Below are positions 1 to 5,667 of a DNA stretch of 6,291 nucleotides, piece by piece (the stretch's first letter is position 1; each line of letters opens with the position of its first letter). The notes beneath the pieces were generated by a model that made no database searches, was not told the origin of the DNA, and was given only the letters and a program-made list of their open reading frames with translations. Both the position numbers and the translations under genes were made by a program. The DNA is from an uncultured Ruminococcus sp. (GTDB lineage Bacteria > Bacillota > Clostridia > Oscillospirales > Acutalibacteraceae), in assembly GCA_902802975.1 (NCBI GenBank), contig CADCOF010000139.1, positions 1 to 6,291 of the forward strand, read 5' to 3'.

Positions 1-22
1 CAAGCCTTTTGAAAAAGGCTTG
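1..22. repeat. Perfect hairpin at the left edge
   Basis: The 9-nt arms CAAGCCTTT (1-9) and AAAGGCTTG (14-22) are exact reverse complements around a TGAA loop. On the + strand no T-run follows (GCGAAAAC), so it is a poor + strand terminator. On the - strand the tail would lie outside the window, so a terminator for a leftward transcript cannot be judged. It could also be part of a dispersed intergenic repeat. Confidence 0.5.
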
Positions 23-124
23 GCGAAAACTTTATGCTATGCTCTATCAAACTTCAGTTTTGTGCATTTTTACTTTTTTGCTCATTTATAGGTAATACAA
101 TAAACTAAAAACGCCTATTGGCAG

Positions 125-140
125 CGGCGGCACACCGCCG
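125..140. repeat. GC-rich hairpin upstream of the nadB promoter
   Basis: CGGCGG (125-130) pairs with CCGCCG (135-140) across a CACA loop. This is a very GC-rich island inside an AT-rich spacer. No T-run follows on either strand, so it is not a typical intrinsic terminator. It ends about 20 bases upstream of the proposed -35 box of nadB. Its role is unknown. Confidence 0.45.
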
Positions 141-162
141 GCAAAAATATTTTGGAATTGTC

Positions 163-191
163 TTGTAACATGGGGCATTGTGTGGTATACT
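163..191 (+). promoter_or_regulatory. Predicted sigma-A promoter of nadBC
   Basis: A -35 box TTGTAA (163-168) and a -10 box TATACT (186-191) are separated by 17 bases. The -10 matches consensus at 5 of 6 positions and is preceded by TGTGG; the -35 matches at 4 of 6. Transcription would start near 198, giving a leader of roughly 110 nt before the nadB ATG at 312. It is the best promoter I could find ahead of nadB. Confidence 0.6.
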
Positions 192-194
192 AGA

Positions 195-223
195 ATAAGT
201 ATATGCTTATATGTTTATATGTT
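195..223. repeat. Palindrome plus three 8-bp direct repeats at the nadB start site
   Basis: Three direct octamers, TATATGCT, TATATGTT and TATATGTT, run head to tail over 200-223. Overlapping them, 195-210 is a near-perfect 16-bp palindrome with arms ATAAG and CTTAT and a single non-complementary pair. The cluster starts right after the -10 box and covers the expected transcription start. That placement would suit a repressor operator, but I cannot match it with confidence to a known motif such as that of the niacin-responsive repressor NiaR. Confidence 0.5.
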
Positions 224-279
224 GATCGTCTGACCTGCTGAATAGAGTTATTATTCTCGGGTGCATGCGGTCTCTGTTC

Positions 280-295
280 ATCAAATAATTTTGAT
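280..295 (+). other. Hairpin just before the nadB ribosome binding site
   Basis: ATCAAA (280-285) and TTTGAT (290-295) are perfect complements around a TAAT loop. The stem ends one base before the Shine-Dalgarno AGGGGA (297-302). In RNA this is a weak A/U-rich stem. It may influence ribosome access, but nothing shows it is a dedicated control element. Confidence 0.3.
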
Positions 296-311
296 CAGGG
301 GAATTTTTACT

Positions 312-1616
312 ATGAGAACTTCGGATATTTTGATCGTTGGAACGGGAGTCGGCGGGCTTTTTACCGCTTTGAATCTTCCGCGGGATAAGAACATTTTGAT
401 TATTACCAAGGATAAATGCGAAAACAGCGACTCGTTCTTGGCTCAAGGCGGTATTTGCGTACTCAAAGACAACAGTGACTATGACAGCTACTACAACGAC
501 ACTATGAAAGCCGGTCACTTCGAAAACAGAAAAGAGTCTGTTGACATTATGATAAGATCATCTCCTGATATTATTAATGATCTTGTTTCATACGGCGTTC
601 AATTTGAAAAAAATAACGACGGATTTATTTATACTCGCGAAGGTGCTCATTCAACTCCCAGAATACTTTTTCACGAGGATATCACCGGAGAAGAGATTAC
701 ATCTAAGCTTTTGGCGGCTGTACGTGCTCTCCCAAACGTAACAATTCTTGAATACAATACCATGATCGATTTGATAGTGGATAATAACACATGCTACGGC
801 GTTGTGGCAAAGGACGAGAATGGCAATTTATACAATATATTCTCAGATTACACCGTTCTGGCTACCGGAGGAGTCGGGGGGCTTTACGTTCATTCCACAA
901 ATTTCAGGCATCTCACAGGAGACGCACTCGGAGTATGTATGGAACACGACATAAAACTTGAAAATATCGACTACGTTCAAATTCATCCCACCTCGTATTA
1001 TATGGCAAACCACGACCGCCGCTTTTTGATCTCGGAATCAGTCAGAGGTGAAGGTGCAATTCTCCTCGATAAAAACGGCGAACGCTTTACCGATGAACTG
1101 CAGCCCAGAGACGTTGTTACGGAAGCTATCCGAAAGCAAATGGCAAAAGACAACACCACTCACGTGTGGCTTTCGCTCAAAAATTTAAGCGAAGATATGA
1201 TCAAAAAGCATTTTCCGCACATATACGACTACTGCCGCGAACACGGTGTAAATCTTCCGAATGACCCCATTCCCGTTGTACCCGCCCAGCACTACTACAT
1301 GGGCGGCGTGTGGGTAGACTCGAACAGCAAGACTTCATGTGAAGCATTGTACGCAGTGGGCGAGGCAAGCTGCAACGGAGTTCACGGAAAAAATCGCCTG
1401 GCAAGCAACTCTCTGCTTGAAAGCCTGGTTTTTGCAAAACGCGCAGCGCACCATATCAGCAGCGGGAATATTTCCGATCGTCCCGAATACATTGAGAATA
1501 AATTTGAGAAAAAGCTTGGCGAAAAAACAGACTACCTTTTGATGAGAGACGATTACATAGCGATCATGCGCGGCGAGATAGAAAAGGCAAAGGAGATGCG
1601 TAATAATGAACAATAA
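312..1616 (+). CDS. nadB: L-aspartate oxidase NadB, short form
   Basis: This FAD-dependent cytosolic enzyme oxidises L-aspartate to iminoaspartate, the first step of de novo NAD synthesis. The 434-residue protein opens with the dinucleotide-binding motif GTGVGG (10-15). It then has the family block SFLAQGG (41-47), HSTPR (114-118), TGGVGGLY (185-192), QIHPT (223-227), RGEGA (245-249), LQPRD (263-267), PAQHYYMGG (324-332) and the FAD-contacting NRLASNSLLE (361-370). The catalytic-site residues expected from E. coli NadB are present as H225, R266, H327 and R362. The ATG at 312 is chosen because AGGGGA lies at 297-302; an in-frame GTG at 261 has no ribosome binding site. The protein is about 100 residues shorter than E. 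coli or B. subtilis NadB, lacking most of the C-terminal helical domain. The related FAD subunits of succinate dehydrogenase/fumarate reductase are less likely given the NadB-type signature and the adjoining nadC. Confidence 0.95.
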   Translation: MRTSDILIVGTGVGGLFTALNLPRDKNILIITKDKCENSDSFLAQGGICVLKDNSDYDSYYNDTMKAGHFENRKESVDIMIRSSPDIINDLVSYGVQFEKNNDGFIYTREGAHSTPRILFHEDITGEEITSKLLAAVRALPNVTILEYNTMIDLIVDNNTCYGVVAKDENGNLYNIFSDYTVLATGGVGGLYVHSTNFRHLTGDALGVCMEHDIKLENIDYVQIHPTSYYMANHDRRFLISESVRGEGAILLDKNGERFTDELQPRDVVTEAIRKQMAKDNTTHVWLSLKNLSEDMIKKHFPHIYDYCREHGVNLPNDPIPVVPAQHYYMGGVWVDSNSKTSCEALYAVGEASCNGVHGKNRLASNSLLESLVFAKRAAHHISSGNISDRPEYIENKFEKKLGEKTDYLLMRDDYIAIMRGEIEKAKEMRNNEQ

Positions 1617-2472
1617 TGTGACAATGCTGCTGAATGCGGACGAGTTGATAAAATCAGCTCTTCGTGAAGATATTTCAAGTGAAGATGTATCGACAAACGC
1701 TGTTATGCCCGATGCAAAACTTGGCGTTGTAAACCTTATCGCAAAGCAGGACGGTATAATATGCGGTCTTGGCGTATTCCAAAGAGTTTTTGAAATACTC
1801 GACAGCGGCTCGAAAATCGAGTTTTATTTCAAAGACGGAGACAAAGTCAAAAACAAAGACTTAATCGCCACCGTTACGGGAGATATCCGTGCACTTCTTT
1901 CCGGAGAGCGCACCGCGCTGAATTATCTTCAAAGAATGAGCGGTATCGCCACATATACATATGAAATGGCAAAGCTGTTTGAGGGAACCAACACGCGTTT
2001 GCTTGACACCAGAAAAACTACGCCCAACATGAGAATATTTGAAAAATACGCCGTTAAAACAGGCGGCGGTCATAATCATCGCTATAATTTATCCGATGGC
2101 GTACTGCTCAAAGACAACCACATCGGCGCAGCGGGTTCTGTGGAGCGCGCGGTAAAAATGGCAAAGGAATATGCTCCTTTTGTGCGCAAAATCGAAATCG
2201 AATGCGAAACACTCGAAATGGTCAAGGAAGCCGTTGAAGCCGGCGCAGATATTATCATGCTGGATAACATGGATATCGACACAATGAAGAAAGCCATTGA
2301 GTTGATTGGCGGCAGAGCGCAGACAGAATGCTCGGGAAATGTCACAAAAGAAAACGCCGCCGCGCTCGCAGATATCGGAGTTGATTTCGTGTCCAGCGGC
2401 GCACTGACACACTCGGCACCGATACTTGATCTTTCTTTGAAAAATTTGCACCCTGTTGATACTACAGCTTAA
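1606..2472 (+). CDS. nadC: Nicotinate-nucleotide pyrophosphorylase (quinolinate phosphoribosyltransferase) NadC
   Basis: It converts quinolinate and PRPP to nicotinate mononucleotide, CO2 and pyrophosphate, the step after NadA in NAD synthesis. The 288-residue length is normal for the family. Recognisable blocks are the N-terminal LREDISSEDVST (19-30), SGERTALNYLQR (99-110), DTRKTTP (134-140), GGGHNHRY (153-160), LLKDNH (167-172), EIECET (197-202), IMLDNM (217-222), ECSGN (241-245) and SSGALTHSA (263-271). The basic residues that bind the phosphates of quinolinate and PRPP are all retained. The start at 1606 overlaps the end of nadB by 11 bases and has AAGGAG at 1590-1595, ten bases upstream and inside nadB, so translation is probably coupled. 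The pair is clearly co-transcribed. nadA, normally found with these two genes, is not downstream and must lie elsewhere or be absent. Confidence 0.96.
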   Translation: MNNNVTMLLNADELIKSALREDISSEDVSTNAVMPDAKLGVVNLIAKQDGIICGLGVFQRVFEILDSGSKIEFYFKDGDKVKNKDLIATVTGDIRALLSGERTALNYLQRMSGIATYTYEMAKLFEGTNTRLLDTRKTTPNMRIFEKYAVKTGGGHNHRYNLSDGVLLKDNHIGAAGSVERAVKMAKEYAPFVRKIEIECETLEMVKEAVEAGADIIMLDNMDIDTMKKAIELIGGRAQTECSGNVTKENAAALADIGVDFVSSGALTHSAPILDLSLKNLHPVDTTA

Positions 2473-2488
2473 AGCTTAAAGTTAAAAG
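2468..2488. repeat. Heptanucleotide tandem repeat at the nadC stop
   Basis: CTTAAAG occurs twice head to tail (2468-2474, 2475-2481), followed by a degenerate third copy TTAAAAG (2482-2488). The first unit spans the nadC stop codon TAA at 2470-2472. A short AT-rich array can arise by chance, so it matters mainly together with the other 7-bp repeats in this window. Confidence 0.4.
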
Positions 2489-2515
2489 TGGAATTATTTG
2501 TAAGGCTTGAGCTTT
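2471..2515 (+). terminator. Possible weak hairpin after nadC
   Basis: AAAGCTTAA (2471-2479) can pair with TTGAGCTTT (2507-2515), with one G-U pair, across a 27-nt loop, followed by ATTATAATG. The loop is long and the T-tract poor, so at best it is a weak terminator or pause. The stronger hairpin at 2642-2677 is the likelier end of the nadBC transcript. Confidence 0.2.
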
Positions 2516-2534
2516 ATTATAATGACAATAATTT

Positions 2535-2599
2535 TGTGCAATGCTAAAAAGAATGATCAAAAAAACTCGCAGCAAACACTTATTGCACATTGCACATTG
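2535..2599. repeat. ATTGCAC heptamer repeats, direct and inverted
   Basis: ATTGCAC is repeated twice in tandem (2582-2588, 2589-2595) with a partial third copy ATTG (2596-2599 region). One inverted copy, GTGCAAT, lies at 2536-2542. As a result TGTGCAATG (2535-2543) is an exact complement of CATTGCACA (2588-2596) and could form a long-looped stem. The stretch between holds no credible gene. Confidence 0.45.
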
Positions 2600-2641
2600 A
2601 AAACAGTTTGATTAAATAATCATGTAGTTTATCATAATACA

Positions 2642-2677
2642 AAGGCACACAACCATCAATTTGTGGTTATGTGCCTT
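2642..2677. terminator. Bidirectional terminator between nadC and the PP2C gene
   Basis: AAGGCACA-C-AACCA (2642-2655) pairs with TGGTT-A-TGTGCCTT (2664-2677), giving 13 pairs with one internal mismatch and an 8-nt loop. On the + strand it is followed by ATTTTTA, a good T-tract for ending nadBC. On the - strand the tail is TTGTATT, weaker, but the hairpin begins 25 bases past the phosphatase stop. It therefore probably serves both convergent genes. Confidence 0.8.
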
Positions 2678-2701
2678 ATTTTTATGCTTAATCATAAAAT
2701 T

Positions 2702-3556
2702 TTAAAATGAAATAACTATACATGTGACATTGTCCACGCCGCCGTTCTGCAGAGCTTTATCTACCAATGCGTCGGCATGATTATCATTTTTCTCGGAAAG
2801 TATGTCTGCAATTTCCTCATCACAACACATATCGGTAAGTCCATCGGAACAAATCAGGATACTCATACTCTCCGCAGCAAATGTACCTGTGTGTACCGCT
2901 TGGGGACCATACCCTTCCTCATCTATTCCCAAAAAATTAGTTATGCGGTGCGAATCGGGACTCATTCTCGCCTCTTCCGCAGTGTATATGTTCTCCTTGA
3001 ACTTTTTCATCGCAAGTGTCTGATCTTCTGTTATTTGCTCGATCTGTTTATCTTTATAAAAATATACACGGCTGTCTCCTATATTAAAAACATTAATATA
3101 ATCATTATCAATAATTACCATTGCCAACGTGGAACCGCTCTGAAATCCCTGCTGACGGCGAACCATCTCCCATATCTCGTTGTTCGCCTTTATTGCGTAG
3201 GCATTCACAACATCGAGAAGATAATCAGGTTCTACCTCTCTCAGCTGATTTTTGTAAAACTCAATAACACCGGCACTAATCTCTGACGCGTCATCTCCGA
3301 AATCTTCGCCGCCCATGCCATCACACACGGCAAAAATGCGGCGGCATGACATATCCAACTCACCCGTAAAGGCGTCCTCATCTTCCAATCTCATTCCAAA
3401 CTCATCTGCGTAAAAATTATCTTCGTTGCGCTCTCTGACGCAGCCCACACTGGTAGAAACAGAGACCTTTACAATGCGAGGTTTATCTGTTGTTACTTTC
3501 TCCGAGTCTGAACCCGAATGAATATCCATAATTGTTTCGCTTGATGTACTATCCAT
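2702..3556 (-). CDS. PP2C-family serine/threonine protein phosphatase
   Basis: A Mn/Mg-dependent phosphatase that removes phosphate from Ser/Thr (and in some homologues other residues) of proteins. The 284 residues are one cytosolic catalytic domain after a polar 28-residue N-terminal tail, with no membrane segment. The signature runs in order: RERNEDNF (41-48), VCDGMGGEDFG (77-87), GSTLA (141-145), NIGDSRVY (158-165), ITEDQT (175-180), ITNFLG (205-210), CSDGLTDM (236-243) and DNVTCIV (275-281). The metal-binding acidic residues E45/D46, D79, D238 and D275 are present, so it should be active. The chosen ATG has AGAGGG about seven bases upstream. It stands alone: no PASTA-type kinase, FHA or ribosome-biogenesis neighbour of the usual prpC-prkC locus is nearby, so its partner kinase and targets cannot be named. 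The family assignment is firm; the role is unknown. Confidence 0.93.
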   Translation of the reverse strand: MDSTSSETIMDIHSGSDSEKVTTDKPRIVKVSVSTSVGCVRERNEDNFYADEFGMRLEDEDAFTGELDMSCRRIFAVCDGMGGEDFGDDASEISAGVIEFYKNQLREVEPDYLLDVVNAYAIKANNEIWEMVRRQQGFQSGSTLAMVIIDNDYINVFNIGDSRVYFYKDKQIEQITEDQTLAMKKFKENIYTAEEARMSPDSHRITNFLGIDEEGYGPQAVHTGTFAAESMSILICSDGLTDMCCDEEIADILSEKNDNHADALVDKALQNGGVDNVTCIVISF

Positions 3557-3681
3557 TCTATATCCCTCTTATTACCATACCTAGACTCACTAAAACAAAA
3601 TGCTTATGCATAGAAGGCTTTTCATTTTTACTGCATAATCACCAAAAATTATAATCATTCAACTCTGAATTCACTAATTTA

Positions 3682-3710
3682 ATTATAAAACATAGATTTT
3701 AATCTGTCAA
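3682..3710 (-). promoter_or_regulatory. Perfect-consensus sigma-A promoter of the PP2C gene
   Basis: Read on the - strand, TTGACA (3710-3705) and TATAAT (3687-3682) are separated by exactly 17 bases, a full match to consensus in both boxes and in spacing. Transcription would start near 3675, leaving a leader of about 120 nt before the ATG at 3556. This suggests strong, probably constitutive expression unless a repressor intervenes. Confidence 0.85.
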
Positions 3711-3882
3711 TAGGCTTTACAGTATTTATAGATTTTAACCAATTTAAGCGATCATATCATGTATATCTTGCAAAAAAACAAATTACAAATTGTCAATCAT
3801 AATGGTGAATAGTAACATTTTTTTGATTATTCCAAATCACCTGCAAGTCAGAAACAAACACTTTCATAATTGTAACCATGCA

Positions 3883-3914
3883 AAAAGACCAACGCACACT
3901 CGCGTTGGTCTTTT
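3883..3914 (-). terminator. Strong intrinsic terminator of the sugar-transferase gene
   Basis: AAAAGACCAACGC (3883-3895) and GCGTTGGTCTTTT (3902-3914) form a perfect 13-bp stem around a 6-nt loop. On the - strand the stem ends in TTTTT followed by GCATGG. It starts six bases beyond the stop codon of the leftward gene, and separates it from the phosphatase gene. Confidence 0.9.
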
Positions 3915-3919
3915 GAGTA

Positions 3920-5365
3920 TTACATTGCACCGTCTGATCTAAGTACCGCGCCTACCGTTTTAAACAGTATCTTTATATCAAGTCCGAAACTCCAGTTGTT
4001 AATGTACTGAGTGTCAAGTTTTACAACTTCCTCAAAGTCCGTTATTTCGGAACGTCCGCTGACCTGCCACATACCGGTTATGCCCGGTTTGCAGGCAAGG
4101 CGCGCTCTGTGATGAAATTTGTACTTCTGCCATTCGTCTACAGTCGGAGGTCTTGTGCCCACCAAACTCATTTGTCCGAACAGAACGTTAAAGAACTGCG
4201 GGAACTCATCCAGACTCGTCTTTCTGATAAATTCGCCTATGCCTGTTTTTCTGGTGCCGTCCGGCAGCTCTTTGTTGCCGATAACGCGGGGGTCAAAATC
4301 CAGTTTAAACATCATACCGTCTTTCACACGGTTTTTCTCCATAAGCTCCTTTTTGCGTTCGTCTGCGTCCATGTACATTGATCTGATCTTAAGTATCTTA
4401 AATCTCTTTCCGTTCTTCCCTATTCTTTCTTGTTTAAACAAAATAGGTCCGGGGGACTGAATCTTGATGATTGGTCCCACAACAAGAATTATCAGTATCG
4501 CTATCAAGCTGCCCACGATACCGCCGAGTATATCGAGACATCGCTTTGCAAACATTTGAAGAGGCGATGCGTAATTGATTGTCGTTGTTACAACAAGAGT
4601 ACCGCCGACCTTTTCGGCAAACTGCTTTGCACCTTTTTGGCTCATTGACGCTACATGATAATGAACCGGAAGTGCCATTTGTCGGCAGTCGTCCATAAGC
4701 TTAGATATTTGCGGGTCTGTGGACGGGCAGTCTATGTACACCGCGTCAATCCACTGCTGACACAAATAATCGGATATTCCTTCCAGCTCACCCACAACAG
4801 GAACACCGCAAACCTCTTTGATATCGGATGGCTTGTCAAAAACAACGCCTACAATGTCATAACCTTCAACGTTGTTATTGATCAGGCGCATCATGATTTT
4901 TTCGGCACCTTCGGCATTGGAAACAACGATCATTTTCCCGCGTTTCCACATTGGAGAGCCATGCTTATTTATCATTGCTTTCCAAAGAACACGACCTACA
5001 TAGCTTAAAACGATATAAATAAAATAAGCTATAATGAAAAATGATCTTGAAAAATAATCGCCTGTTTTCAGGACAAACATATACATTGTTGCCAGCGCAA
5101 AAACGGTTGCACTGTGGCGTATAGTTTGTATCATTTCACTAAGTGCGCCTCGCCTGGTGACATTTCTCATTGAATCAAAAAACACCATCACCAACGCATC
5201 GATAAGTGCAACAACAACAAGCAGGCTTCTGTACGGGGTGTAACTGAAAACGGAAATATCAAGTACGATAATTCCCGACGCTACCATACCAACCATTACA
5301 CATATCAAATCAAGCAAGATAAAATCTATGTGCTTTGACCAGTCCTGATGATTTCTTCTGTACAT
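3920..5365 (-). CDS. Polyprenyl-phosphate sugar-phosphate transferase (exopolysaccharide initiating enzyme)
   Basis: This membrane enzyme moves a sugar-1-phosphate from a UDP-sugar to undecaprenyl phosphate, the first step of a capsule, exopolysaccharide or glycan repeat unit. The 481 residues show four N-terminal membrane helices (about 13-34, 46-64, 83-99, 108-126), a Rossmann-like middle domain (about 143-240), a further hydrophobic segment (281-299) and the C-terminal sugar-transferase domain. The last carries KRCLDILGG (274-282), SPGPILFKQERIG (304-316), KIRSM (326-330), DPR (358-360), TSLDEFPQFFNVLFGQMSLVGTRPP (383-407, catalytic D386-E387) and KPGITGMWQVSGR (426-438). The order matches WbaP/CpsE-type proteins; the sugar (Glc, Gal, GlcNAc or other) cannot be read from sequence. 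The ATG at 5365 is preferred, with GGAG eight bases upstream; an in-frame TTG at 5386 has no such site. No glycosyltransferase, flippase or polymerase gene adjoins it. Confidence 0.93.
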   Translation of the reverse strand: MYRRNHQDWSKHIDFILLDLICVMVGMVASGIIVLDISVFSYTPYRSLLVVVALIDALVMVFFDSMRNVTRRGALSEMIQTIRHSATVFALATMYMFVLKTGDYFSRSFFIIAYFIYIVLSYVGRVLWKAMINKHGSPMWKRGKMIVVSNAEGAEKIMMRLINNNVEGYDIVGVVFDKPSDIKEVCGVPVVGELEGISDYLCQQWIDAVYIDCPSTDPQISKLMDDCRQMALPVHYHVASMSQKGAKQFAEKVGGTLVVTTTINYASPLQMFAKRCLDILGGIVGSLIAILIILVVGPIIKIQSPGPILFKQERIGKNGKRFKILKIRSMYMDADERKKELMEKNRVKDGMMFKLDFDPRVIGNKELPDGTRKTGIGEFIRKTSLDEFPQFFNVLFGQMSLVGTRPPTVDEWQKYKFHHRARLACKPGITGMWQVSGRSEITDFEEVVKLDTQYINNWSFGLDIKILFKTVGAVLRSDGAM

Positions 5366-5440
5366 TCCTTCAACTCCATTTGTCAATCAGTATAGATGAC
5401 AGTTTACGAAGAGACTAAACACATTTCCGTCATTTCAACC

Positions 5441-5469
5441 ATTATACCATCTATTTATATTTTTTTCAA
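5441..5469 (-). promoter_or_regulatory. Predicted sigma-A promoter of the sugar-transferase gene
   Basis: On the - strand TTGAAA (5469-5464) and TATAAT (5446-5441) are 17 bases apart; the -10 is perfect, preceded by GATGG, and the -35 matches at 5 of 6 positions. Transcription would begin near 5434 and leave a leader of about 70 nt. A run of A residues follows the -35. Confidence 0.8.
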
Positions 5470-5472
5470 GCC

Positions 5473-5486
5473 AAAAAACGTTTTTT
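5473..5486. promoter_or_regulatory. 14-bp perfect palindrome behind the sugar-transferase promoter
   Basis: AAAAAACGTTTTTT is exactly self-complementary and ends three bases upstream of the -35 box of the leftward promoter. Also, TTTTTTCAA occurs at 5461-5469 and again at 5481-5489, exactly 20 bases apart. The site could act as an UP-like A-tract element or as an operator. No regulator is identified. Confidence 0.4.
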
Positions 5487-5533
5487 CAATCATTTCCATG
5501 CAATTCAGTAACACATTCATCCGCAAAAAAACA

Positions 5534-5570
5534 ATTGTAAACCAGCTATTGACATTTTTAAGTTTACAAT
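5534..5570. promoter_or_regulatory. BirA-type biotin operator upstream of bioY
   Basis: The 9-bp arms ATTGTAAAC (5534-5542) and GTTTACAAT (5562-5570) are exact reverse complements with 19 bases between them. The arms equal the half-sites of the biotin repressor/ligase BirA known from E. coli and Firmicutes (TTGTAAACC...GGTTTACAA). They bracket the bioY -35 box and overlap the spacer, so bound biotinyl-AMP-BirA would block RNA polymerase. The spacing is one base longer than in the E. coli bio operator as I remember it. birA itself is not in the window. Confidence 0.82.
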
Positions 5571-5577
5571 ATATAAT
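5549..5577 (+). promoter_or_regulatory. Perfect-consensus promoter of bioY
   Basis: TTGACA (5549-5554) and TATAAT (5572-5577) are 17 bases apart, a full match to the sigma-A consensus. The expected start near 5584 gives a leader of about 84 nt. The -35 lies between the two BirA-like arms, and the right arm fills much of the spacer. This is the arrangement expected for strong expression with biotin repression. Confidence 0.88.
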
Positions 5578-5667
5578 ATAAACCAGCCGCAGACAGATAC
5601 GCGCACACAGTTTATTTGCAGCAAAAGACAAGGCACGCGTCCAACGTAATGAAAGGAAGCACTTAGA

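Larger units (their letters stand above)
3557..3919. other. AT-rich intergenic region between two leftward genes
   Basis: This 363-base gap holds the leader and promoter of the phosphatase gene (3557-3710) and the terminator of the sugar-transferase gene (3883-3914). Between them, 3711-3882 is strongly AT-rich and shows no credible coding frame, RNA gene or repeat that I can identify. The phosphatase leader contains a small ATGC/GCAT inverted pair near 3600-3611. Confidence 0.6.

Noticed and set aside
261..311. Longer nadB start at an in-frame GTG (261)
   Set aside because: No ribosome binding site precedes it, the extra 17 residues are not NadB-like, and the ATG at 312 has AGGGGA at proper spacing right before the FAD-binding motif.
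198..311. A riboswitch in the nadB leader
   Set aside because: About 110 nt is long enough, but I see no known NAD-related riboswitch architecture and no terminator or convincing anti-SD helix.
1201..1613. Antisense and alternative-frame open frames inside nadB
   Set aside because: They lie wholly within a conserved gene, have no ribosome binding sites and resemble no family.
2089..2451. Leftward 120-residue open frame inside nadC
   Set aside because: Cysteine/histidine-rich shadow of a well-conserved + strand gene, without start signals.
2562..2599. Tiny lysine/histidine-rich open frames in intergenic DNA
   Set aside because: Only about a dozen codons, no ribosome binding sites, and expected by chance in AT-rich DNA.
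2777..3286. Rightward 169-residue open frame opposite the PP2C gene
   Set aside because: The opposite strand encodes the full PP2C signature; this frame shows no domain and no start signal.
4109..5008. Several rightward open frames opposite the sugar-transferase gene
   Set aside because: All are shadows of a gene with complete family motifs.
5366..5386. Longer sugar-transferase start at TTG (5386)
   Set aside because: It lacks a ribosome binding site, while GGAG lies inside this stretch, eight bases before the ATG at 5365.
5584..5667. A riboswitch in the bioY leader
   Set aside because: No recognisable aptamer or expression platform; the BirA-type operator already explains control.
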